Shown here: one piece after another, positions 48,613 through 60,100 of the stretch
How the letters are laid out: each line of letters opens with the position of its first letter
Numbering within the stretch: position 1 is the first letter of the stretch
Assembly (NCBI GenBank): GCA_026874595.1
Contig: CM049322.1
Location: 8,112,900-8,176,899, forward strand
Direction of reading: 5' to 3'
DNA: 64,000 bases
Origin: Sipunculus nudus
Taxonomy: Eukaryota; Annelida; Sipuncula; Golfingiida; Sipunculidae
Translations under genes and position numbers: made by a program
Notes under the pieces: model-generated
Seen by the model: the letters and a program-made list of their open reading frames with translations, nothing else
Told to the model about the DNA's origin: nothing
The model's database searches: none

Positions 48613-50085
48613 TTTAGCTCATTGACTGTAAGTCATCTGAGTTATAGCGATCACCCTTTGTCCGTCGTCCCTCTTGCGGTCGGCCGCGGCCGTCTGTCCG
48701 TTAACAGGGCACAAGTCGTAACCGCTGGACCTGGAATCTTCTAACCTTACATCCAGGGAGGTCCATGAAAAATCTCCTTGAAAACCTGGAATTAGGTCTC
48801 TGTTACCCATATTCTTCGAGTTATGGCGCTCCGAAGTACCCCCCCCCCCCCCCCCAGAATAATGAAAAATTTGATACAAAAGCTCAAGTATCTGAACAAC
48901 TTATCCAATCTAGACCTAGAATCTTCTCTCTTGATATGCAGGGAGGTCCATGAAAAGTCTCCATGGAAACCTAATATTCGCTCTCTGTTACCCATATTCT
49001 TCGAGCTATTCTGCTCTGAAGTACCCCCAGAATAATTGATAATTTTATACAAAAGCTCCAGTAGCTGAACAAATAATGCATTGATAACCATGATTCTTTG
49101 CATGGATATTGGTCATGGAATGTTTCATCAGTTTCTGCAGACTGTCGCGCCACCTGTATTTTTTTTTTATTTTTACGATTTTTTTTTCTCTATTTTTGAG
49201 ACCTTGAGAGGCGGTCATCTGTTAACAGGGCACAAATCGTAACAACTGGACCTAGAATCTTCTCTCTTGACATGCAGGAAGGTCCATGAAAAGTATCCAT
49301 GGAAACCTTAAATTAGGTCTCTGTTACCTATAACCTCTTGAGCTTTGGGGCTCCGAAGTACCCCCCAGAATAATGTAAAATTTGATACTAAACTCAAGTA
49401 TCTGAGCAACTATTGCATTGATCACCATGATTCTGTGCATAGATATTTATCATGGAATGTTTCATCAGTTTTTGCAGTCTTGTGGTACCACCTGCATTTT
49501 TTCAATTTTTACTGATTTTTTCTCTATTTTTGAGACGTCATAAGATGCGTTCATCTGTTAACAGGGCAGAAATTGTAACCATTGGTCCTAGAATCTTCTA
49601 ACTTGACCTCCAGGGAGGTCTGTGAAAAATATCCTTGGAAACTTGAAATTAGGTCTCTGTTACCCATATTTTCTGAGCAATGGGGCTTATAAGCACCCCT
49701 CAAAATTACTGAAAATTTAATAAACCAAAGTAGGACACAAATCATAACCATTGGGCCCAGAATCTTATAACTTGATATCCTGAGAGTTCCTCTAAAGTAC
49801 TCCTCAGAAACCTGAAATTCGGTCATTGCGACCTATATTCTCAGGGTTTAGGGTATGTTTGAGCACCCCAGAAATAATGCAAAGTACACACGAATTGCCA
49901 GATTCCTCAGGAAAGGCTGGTTGGATTGTCATCAAATTTGTTGTGCTTATGGGTCTTGATGAACTTAAGCTAATATACATGAACAATGATGCCACCTACA
50001 TTATCGTAATTAGTTTCCTGTGCAAGGACATATTGTCACATGTCAGTCTGCTGAGCGTCATGACCCATGGGTCACTTGTTTATAT
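48613..50085 (+). repeat. R1 family, copy f, with internal duplications
   Basis: From AGCTCATTGACTGTAAGTC to GAGCGTCATGACCCATGGGTCAC. The block from CTAGAATCTTCT to TACCCCCCAGAATAAT is present about four times, so this copy expanded internally. Confidence 0.8.
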
Positions 50086-50254
50086 ATTTCAAAGGTGCTA
50101 GACGCCATTCCATAGTATAAGCACAAGGATAAAAATAAATTGAATAAATTTGTCGAAATTGATAATAATTTCTAGATGTGTTATTGATTATAAAAAATGC
50201 GAAAATGTAATAGGCCCTTTGACATGGACAGTTTGTGTTTATATCACATCTCTT

Positions 50255-51432
50255 TCAGTTCCAGGTCAGGCATCGGCATCGCCTTGGCCATTGTTTCAGT
50301 CCGTTTCTAAATTTCAGTCCCATCTAGGGTCTGGAAACCTCAGGTGTATATTGATTATGACTGGTTTCTTCAGTTTCTGAAGCCTGGTGGTGCCACCTGT
50401 ATTTTTTCTATTTTTTACGATTTTTTTCATTTATTTTGATAATGCCAAATTATTTTGAAACTATCAAATTTGCAACTGTGTCGTGTCCTGAAACCTTGTA
50501 TGTTATTAGGGGCCCTATTGTAATCACCCTGTCTGTGTGTCTGTCTGTTCGTCTCTCTGTACGTTTGTCATTTGTTTCCTGGTGATAATCCAGTTTGAAT
50601 TGAAATACGGAATTCAGACTTGACCTATAAATGACCCACCTCTATCACAATAACTCTATAGATTTTGAGGTCAGGAGGTCAAAGTTCAAGGTCACCCAAC
50701 CGACTTAGTTAAAAACATTGTGGATGTGTTTTAAGCCAAACTTTTCATCCCAAACCTTGCACATATAGCTGACCTGCCAATAGGGGAAGATTTTGATTGA
50801 TATTAGAGTAACAAGGTAAAAGGTCAAAGTCACAGGGCCATCTGACTGCATATTTGTTTCCGCATGATAAATCCAGTTTGGAATGACATTTTAGGTTCAA
50901 ACTTGACTTAAATATAACCCATCAACAATGTAAGACCCTAATTGCTTTTGGGGTCAAAGGTCAAGGTCATCTAACCCTCTTACTTATAAAGATTGTGGAT
51001 GCATTTTAAGCCTTTTCATCCTAAACCTTCCATCTAACACATATAGCTGACCTGCAATTAGGAAATGAACATGGTTAATTTCGGGGGTCACTAGGTCAAA
51101 GGTCAAGGTCACAGTGGCCATCTGTCCATATATTTGTTTTCGAGTGATAACCCCATTCTTTGGATGAACATGTTGTTTATAAACTTGATTTATTTATAGC
51201 CCACCAATAAAGTAAGAACCCTTTTTATTTTGGAGTTCAAGGTCACAGGGCAGAAGGCATTATTCAGTATTACGCCAAATTACAGTCTGAATCGGGTTTT
51301 TTTGGCTGGACCACCTCGTGATCAGGGTTTGGGCTGGTCAGATTCCTGACTGGGATTTGGTCTTGACGCTATAAAAATATTCTCATTATCAATTTCAGCC
51401 GAGCGCCGTAACCCACAGGTCCCTTGCTTATA
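50255..51432 (+). repeat. R1 family, copy g, AGGTCA-rich
   Basis: Resembles 35500-36640 in order: CATCTAGGGTCTGGAAACCTC, TTTGTTTCC(T/G).GTGATAA, then repeated 'GGTCAAAGGTCAAGGTCA' blocks, ending CCGAGCGCCGTAACCCACAGG. Confidence 0.75.
51093..51111 (+). promoter_or_regulatory. AGGTCA direct repeats (DR1 plus DR0), nuclear-receptor type sites inside R1
   Basis: AGGTCA-A-AGGTCA immediately followed by AGGTCA. DR1 is the textbook RXR/HNF4/COUP-TF class element, and TCAAGGTCA suits FTZ-F1/ERR monomers. Equivalent sites lie at 50951-50969, 46368-46380 and 36456-36468. Binding is inference; the motif is carried by the repeats. Confidence 0.45.
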
Positions 51433-51435
51433 TAT

Positions 51436-51504
51436 GCTTCTATTGTTTCTGTGTTTTAACGATTAGATCAACAGTTGCTATATGCACAGATGCTCTTATC
51501 GATG

Positions 51505-51563
<59 letters not shown>

Positions 51564-52002
51564 ATGAGTATTTGATATATAAATTATATATTGAATATGT
51601 ATTTATATATAATATTGAAATTATATCTTACCTATATATCAGTGTGTATATGCCATATATATGCGTGCGTATTTGAACAAATTTGAATAAGCAATTAAAC
51701 AATAATTATAAACATGTTTAGTGCATTTTAAAAATATGTAGCTAAATATGTTAAGCACGTCCATTTTTAACAATGTGTCAACAACAATGCATTTCGCTAA
51801 AGATATTTACATTTCAGCTAAACTTCTTTATATTTTAAACGTGTAAATATTTTTGGAAACTTATGGATAAAAATCTAAACATGTCCAGCCCAACTTGGTA
51901 CATGTTTAGCTGCAAAGCGGGGTATTTTTTATCGTTAAATGATAATCGCGGTTTTTACATCGGGAGTATTGATCGTTATAGCCAATCGAATATATCTTGC
52001 AG
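51436..52002. other. Region just upstream of gene B
   Basis: (TA)n at 51507-51561, then AT-rich DNA up to the acceptor at 52002. A non-coding first exon for gene B is expected further upstream but I cannot place it. Confidence 0.4.
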
Positions 52003-52083
52003 GATGAGCTTATAGCTTGGGCAATATGGAACGAAAGCGATCAGCTGGGGACGAAAAAGCCCCACCGGAAAAGAAACACAAAG
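52003..52083 (+). CDS. Gene B exon with start codon (5' UTR 52003-52025, coding 52026-52083)
   Basis: Acceptor TATCTTGCAG ends at 52002, so an upstream non-coding exon is likely. ATG at 52026 (CAATATGG) encodes MERKRSAGDEKAPPEKKHK plus one base; donor GTAGTT at 52084. The tail is lysine and arginine rich and looks like a nuclear-localisation or acidic-surface-binding tail. Gene A lacks it: its exon has only seven full codons. Confidence 0.8.
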
Positions 52084-55000
52084 GTAGTTTACACCGTTCA
52101 CGAAAGTTTTGTTTTGTGCTGCCACGTTACCGTTTTACAATGTCTATCTCCTCATGAGATGTATATGACTTTTAGTTAATCACCAAAGGAATAGTCCTAT
52201 TTGTGATGTATTAAATATTTCCCAGGTGGTGAGAAAGGCGAAGTTTGATTTAGATATAGATTTTTTTATTGCATAACATACTTTGTTTGCTGTAATTGTA
52301 TATAAATATATTTTATTTTCTTAACTGAACATTTCATTGTTGAAGTGTCATTATTAATTAAAATTCTGGTATAAATAAATTCCAGAAGGCCAAGTTCATC
52401 CCAATGTGATTCAAACGCAGAGAACTTGGTTAGTCCAAAACATTGATGTCTTGAATACCCCTATACTGGACGAACTTGTAACAGAGAGTGTCCTATCGCA
52501 GATTCAACTGACAGCTCTCAAGGTTAGTTTACAGTATTCTTGGACGTAGTTACATGAACTCATTTTTAAGGTGAAACTAAGATAAAAACTGATTTTTTTT
52601 TAATATATGGTTTTATACAGGTATATAGTTTTTACATTTGATGGCTTGAAATTTAAACTGAACCGCAGGAATCATGTTCTCAATTTGCCACCTGTTGAAA
52701 GCTCATAATTTGCTCAGAAAGTGTCATTCCTTTTGTCCGCAAAGTGTTTCAAACAAAACTAAAGTCTGAACTAAACACCCCTTAAAATTCCACATATAAT
52801 ACAGGTAAAAGGTCCATCCTTAAGCTGTCTTTACCTTCAACCGACCTGATATTGCTATGGCAGTGTTTAATTCATGATACACGGATGGACGTAAACTTTA
52901 TATTTTTTTTTTATTATTTTTAAACTAGCCTTTTGCTTGTCTAAAATAATGTTTCAGCCAATAAAACTGTCCCACATATTCCGCAATTAACAGGAGAAAA
53001 ATTCAACAAATATACAGAGAGTATCTGGACTACTTGACCATCTCTACGGGAGATGTGAACAGGACTGGCAGAAATTTAAGAACTGTCTTTCCAAACATGG
53101 CCACCATCATGTGGTGACAGCAATTGAAGCAGGTAAATATAAAGTTTAATTAGGAAAGGTGCACAGTGTAAGTGACTGAAGGTAAATATAAATATTAATG
53201 AGGAATAATTATAGTGCAAGTCACTGAAGCTAAGCATAAATATTTATTACTAGCTGATAGACCCGGTATACCGGGCTTATTACCGGGGTTGGGGAGATTT
53301 ATAAACTGAGATGTGAAATGTTGGCTCCTTTTTTATTCTCAAAGTTAACAGATAATATAGGTTTTCAGTGGGAAACTGTCTCCAAAAAATATGTATAAAC
53401 ATTTTGGCAGGACTGCAGAATAACTCACCCTCCTCTCTGAGGCACAACACTTCAGTGAACAGAAAACGTTTCTATGTCCAGCTGCTTGTATCTTAATTTT
53501 GCCACTGATTTTTATCTGCCTCTTACTTGTAAATTACATGAATCCTAAACATCATACCGTCCGTCCGTATAAACTCATAACTTTATGGAGACAGTGCGTC
53601 AATGATCCTGCAGTCGCTCCAATATGTTTAACACTTATTATGTGGGGCTATCCTCTCAGCAAGAAATTTATACCCCGGTTTGTTTACCTTGAAGACCTGG
53701 TCAGTGATGGTGTTTACATTGCGAACCGGAATGAGACGCGGGGGCATTCAGGTTTTCGATGATATTTGACTGGATTTTATCGTTGGACGTATAAAGATTT
53801 GGTTGATGTGAAGAACACATGAAAGATTTATTAAATGTACGTTGAAAGGACACTGTTCCTGAAGAAAGAAACAGAAATATGAATACCTCGTAAGTAGCAG
53901 AAGCGGACCCAACGGGACTCCATGCAGAGGGTCCGTATTCATTTTCAACCACCGCATATTCATTTTTTCATCGTATCAGACAAATTTTGAGGCCTGAAAC
54001 CCCAGACACTACTCCACCCCACCCAACCCCACCCAACGCTTGTTCGTGCAATTGGGACCTTGAAATAGGTTTTGTCATTATTCCTCCTGGGTTGAATTCT
54101 CCATTTCATAAAGCGAGTACTATATTTTTCTTTTTTTCTTTTACTGACCACGCACGTGGGTGAGAGCCTGGGTCAATGAAAGGCCCGACAGGCTCAAATC
54201 CCTAACTGAAAGCAAGCGTTATTCATATGAACAATAGTAGTGTTTGAGGTTGAGAGACCTCGATGCATGCGTTCGGTCATTGCCGAAGGCATTTCGGCTG
54301 TGCTCGATCTAGCCTCTGTGCTAGTCAGTAAAAACGGAAAAATCACTCAAAATTATATGTACATTAAAAATAATTTATTCTCATATCACCTATGTCACTG
54401 CGGGCATAATAACCTTTAAAGTGATATAAGGCACACTATTGTACACAGCGCGCTTTTAGAGAACATTGCGAACAGACGTGAACCGAATTCCTTTTATAAG
54501 TATTAGATAAATATTTCAAAGCGTGACTGAAGGCAAATATAAATACTAATGATAAATAACTCTCATTGTAAGTGACTGAACATAAATATAATTATTTATG
54601 AGGAATTATTTACAGTGCAGGTAACTGAAGTTTTGGTACACATACACAAGCATCACCCTTGATTTATAGATAAAACATTTTGTCATATAAAATGTTTACT
54701 TTTTCTTTTAATATATACCGATTGTTTTAATATTCTTATAATCTTAATGCAGTGGTGCACCAATCTGTCCCTGATCTTTGTTATTTTTTCTTAAAAATTT
54801 GTCTTTTTTGAACATTCCTTATACTCAATAAGTCAAGGGTCGGGCACTTAGAGGCAAGCTATAAGAATATTGTCTATAATCTTAGTTTCTGCTATTTTTC
54901 AAAGTCAGTACATTCAATTTGAGATTCTGGACTGGGTAAACAATAAGGTGTTTCCAAAAGGAAATTAATGACCGAGAACAACAATAATGTGACATTTTCT

Positions 55001-56597
55001 GCATTTTTTTCCTTTTTCTGCATTTTTCTTTGTTTAATTTAATACAAAAGTAGACTTTTAGCTAAAAGTAGACTGCTTTTTAATTAAACAATATTAACAT
55101 GTTCTGTCATAACGGTTACTTAACATACATCACTGACTGTGGGGAAATGTGATTCATTGGGACCCATGTGTAAGATCATATAATATCTTGGAAATTATAT
55201 CATGTTTCTCGTGCTATGAAATGAAAACAATTGTTTCATTTTTTTCTATTACAGCCACAGTAGAGAATACCAGTGAGAACATCACTGACTGTCAAAAAGC
55301 GGTGGCTCGACATTACAAGAGGTTCCACAAAGACGTAATTTTGTATCCCTATGGCAACCGAAAGAGAACTGTTAGACTGGACGCAGTTTACACCTCTATG
55401 ACATATTCTGTGACCACAGACGACGGAAAAACTACAAACACCTCTGATATTGCCACTGTATTGAGCAATGTAAGTTTATCACAAAAATCTTTCAATATTT
55501 TGTTTCATATTTAATTCCTTCATATATCTATTGCCTCTTGTCGTTTTAATATTCTGAGAATAAACGTTGATAAAACGAGAACCATGAGGTGACTTTCAGC
55601 CCTATTAACCTTAGGTAATACCTTTTTATTTCATTTAATTTTTTTGTGATGTTTAATTTTATTTTTAGAGTGATGCCATATATCTTAGTTTACCTCAGTT
55701 GTCATACATGGTAACAATAAAACTTTAAAAATCATTTAGGATGTATATATTAATATCACAAAGATTTGACTCAAACCAGACAAATTTACGGAAAAGGGTG
55801 GAAAGTATAGCGCGTTGTATGTCAGACCAGCGTATTACTGAAATGAAAATTCTTTTATGACCAAAACCAGATGGTCATAACCAGATTGCATATAACTCTG
55901 TCTGCACATTCTTAACGAGTAGTCGGACCTTGTTTTTAAATTACAGAGATATCATTGAATGTTCTTTGTCTGACTGAGTTCGGTATTTTTGTGTTTTGTT
56001 CTGATTCTTGTTTGATTTATTTAAATGGTTTTATGATTAAACTAGCTGATAAACCGGTATACCGGGCTTTTTACCGGGGTTTGGGAGATATATTTACTGA
56101 GATATTGAATGTTGGCTCATTTTTTATTATAAAAGTTATGGCACAATATTGTACACAACGCGGTTTTAGAGAACATTGCGCACAAACGTGAACCGAATTC
56201 CTTTTATAAGTATTAGATACAATTTTACAAACCAAGTTTACTGTTAACTGAAATGGCAGGTAAATCTAATCACTCACTTCACCTGCACTGTTCATTTCTT
56301 GATCAACTGCGTCAGTCATCTCATCCCTTAAATTTATCTTGTATTTATTCAAGATGTTAAGACGAAAGGGTTCTGCAGTCACAATCTGAGGTCACAATCA
56401 AAGGCATTAACTTTTAGTTTTTGTTATGAATAAAAGTAGTACGCAACCGTTAGGTGTACGGAACCGTTAATTTTGTTACATGGGCTAAAAGCCATTATAT
56501 TAATGATGTAAGGTGACACAATAAAACTGTTCTCCACATTGACTGGGACTTCTATGGATATATCCTTTCACGATGGGTAAGATCAGGACATTAATAT

Positions 56598-56652
<55 letters not shown>

Positions 56653-56658
56653 TATATA

Positions 56659-56695
<37 letters not shown>

Positions 56696-57098
56696 GGTAT
56701 ATATAGTCTTTTTACAGGATTATCCGATTACATTCTAAGATTTATCAACTACTTTATAATTATGTGATCAAAATCATAACAAACAAAAAGAAATCTGACA
56801 GTGAACGTTGAGTCTTTAATCAATTACCCTAGTTTGCCATTGGACGACACAATCTCAAAACCTTTCGTACAGGTCCTTGATAATATTATTCAAAAGTAAT
56901 TAATTATTGAAATTCAGTTGTTAAATCCCACTTGAAAGAACCATTTTCCAAGATATAAAATCAGTAGTTTCTCATGATATAATCTTTCTGTTCGTTGTAA
57001 CTGACCGTGCATGAAGTCATATCCAATATAATACAACATATGAGATTTTCCTTAGTTACTTAATGAATTCAAACTAATAAAGTCAGGTGTTATTCTGT

Positions 57099-57147
<49 letters not shown>

Positions 57148-60100
57148 TATATATATATATTGGCACATTATCAGTAACTACATTTCTAATAATATTCTTT
57201 TTGGTTTAAGTTACCTAGGGTTATTTATATATGAACAGAACCAAAGCCATGCTTACCATGCCGTGGACCCTTTAACAATATCATAATTTTGCATATTTTC
57301 GATACCCTGAGGTTAATAATTTTTCCTGGTTCAAAATGTGACTGACTGGTATATGCTGACTCATCTGGTATATGACCAGGTGGAAAAGGTTAAACAATCC
57401 AATAACGATATGTCCCTGATTCTGTATGCTCAAATATTTAATGTGGTCTTTCCTAATCCAACCCCCTCTCAATCACTTTTATTGCACCCGGTTCTTTAGA
57501 TTTATTAGATTTCCTACTGAAACACAAACACAAAAAAAGGCTGTCACTTAAACATAACCTCCTTAGTAGAGGAGACAACATATGCAAATCAGATAAATTG
57601 TTACATAGATATAAAACTCCTTCGAACATTTAAACATCGAATAAAATATTTAACCGTATATAAAACCCACATTTTCTGTATTTACAACCAATTGACTAAT
57701 AACTGTTCAGTTACTAATTAACTTTTGTACTGGGTATATGAAACTCTGGCATGTTGGGGATGGACGTTTGATTTTATTACCTATATTGTTTGCTTCATAT
57801 TAATAAAAGGAAAGTGTAATTTGAGACTGATATCTAGTAGTGACTATTTCAATTCTGCTGTTATACAAGCTAAATTAAATATGTTGGTTTTGAATATGTC
57901 TGAAATAAGTGGAAAGAAATATCATCCTCACACAGTAATATGCAATAACCTTCTTTGTTACTTCTAATATTTCTGCTTTTCTTAATGGTAAAATAAAGAG
58001 AACAGACCTAATAAATGGCTCGGATAGAAATAACATTTCTTTCCTTCCAGACACGAGCGTGTTCATGGACATCTTTAAAAGGTAAACCTGGCACGGGAAA
58101 ATCAACCTTAGTTAACTGGTGTTTGACCACATGGGCTGATTATGTCATGGAAACAGTAACTCTCACAAATGACCTTGATAAAAGGGCATCATCAAATAAC
58201 ACAAGAGCAGATAGGTGTGGAGTTGGATACGACCTTGTCCTTGGGATTTTCTTGAGGTATGTCAAGCCAGGCGCGACATTTACTGAAACAGTAAAGCAAC
58301 AGATACATGGTCTCAACATGAAAAGCATCAGTAATTATATGCAGCAGAAACCAGACAAGGTTTTGTTAATTTTTGATGCTTTGGATGAATATGACTTGGA
58401 TACGTCACAGGAAATTACAAATATTCTGAAAGGAGAACTGTATCCGGAAGTGGACAGGTTGGTGACGTCTCGTCACTTACAGGCTGACAGCGAATCAGCT
58501 GATATACTGAGGTCTTATGATAAGCATATAGAATTGAAGGGTTTCAATGACCAAAACATTGACGAATACATGAAGAAATATATCCAGAACTCCAATCCTC
58601 TTCAAATTCAGCTATCACAACGGAATGAAAGCATGGACGCGGCAACCTGTGAATTTATAAAGACGATTAAAGAATCAAAAGTGTTGCCCCTCTGCCACAC
58701 GCCCTTACATTTATGTTTTGTTTGTCAACTGGCTGAGGCCGGAGCGGATATCAAACTCCTAAATAAAACTCAGCTCTACGTAATGATTACCAAATACATC
58801 CTGGATGTTAACAACTGCAGAGAAGAAACGCCAAAAGTCAAAGATCTAAGGAACTTGGAAGACTACCATAATGAATTAATCAAATGTGGTTCCGCAGGTC
58901 AGATCTTTATCCGTAATGATAAGAAAAGCAAGTGCCTATTTTCAAATGACGTTGACTCAACAAAAAGTACAGAAGACTTGGTTAACATGGGAATCCGCCT
59001 TGGACTAATCATTCCAGTTCCACCTGAACATTTAGCAGACAATTTTTATGCATTTATACATCTGTCGATTCGGGAATTTACCTATGCTTATTCTATAGTC
59101 CATGACCTGGACCAGAAACTTATGTTTATATCATATTTGACCGACATATTCCGACTACACGACTGCCGTAATATAATTTCATTTTGTTGTGGTATATCTG
59201 AACATTGCGGGAACGAGCTGCTCTCACATGCTGTCAAACTTGTCAGACATAGCAAGGATAGACCGACCGCTCATCAGTGTCCATACTTTAACTCCATTTC
59301 CTGGCACTCGGGGAAGGTTGACTGGGAGGCTGAAGTAAACCCCTCCTCTGACATCAGTTTTTATATTGCACAATGTGTTGCGGAGTTTAAGAACCCGAAT
59401 CTTTGTGCTATTCCTTTACCAAACAGTATTACTCTAGATCTCTCTCAGTCTGAGACAGACGCTATGTTAACAATGTTCAGACACAACAAGTCACAATCAG
59501 CGGTTATAGCTATTGAGATAAAGAATGGTGTTCTCAGTAGAGATATATGGGAGACAGCAACATCAGTAATACTGCCACATGAGCTCAAACAGCTTTATAT
59601 AACCTTGACTTGTATAGATGACACGGCAGTACTAGCAGCAAGTATTAATCAAATGGCCAAACTGACGCATCTGAAACTCCAGATACAATCCCTGACACAG
59701 ACTGACAGCGAGCGCCTCCTGGCGGTGATCCCGCAGACCATAACACTTCATAGGTTGTTGCTGAGATATTTCCCCCTGAGTGCCCGCGGGGCTGATTTTT
59801 TATTTAAACTCGCGGGGACTCAGCATCATATGGGAAGGCTACATGTTACAGACACCGACCTGTCAATGCTGGGTCCGCGCGTGACATCACTCCTCACATC
59901 TCAACATCTGGTTCAACTTGTAATCTCCAACACTCACGTGACCCGGCAGCAGGTGACTTCACTGTGTACCGACCTGCCGGGTCAATGCCGCCATCTCCTG
60001 TGGCTGAACATGTCCGGTAATGATATATCTGATGTGGAGGACCGATTAGCTGAGGCCATCTCAAAACTTAACCATCTCTCATGGCTTAATATCAGGAACT

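Noticed and set aside
58015-58050. ATG at 58015 as the start of the gene B large protein
   Set aside because: It lies before a strong TTCCTTCCAG acceptor at 58050, and the paralogue has no matching sequence. The CARD and linker exons join in phase at 58051.
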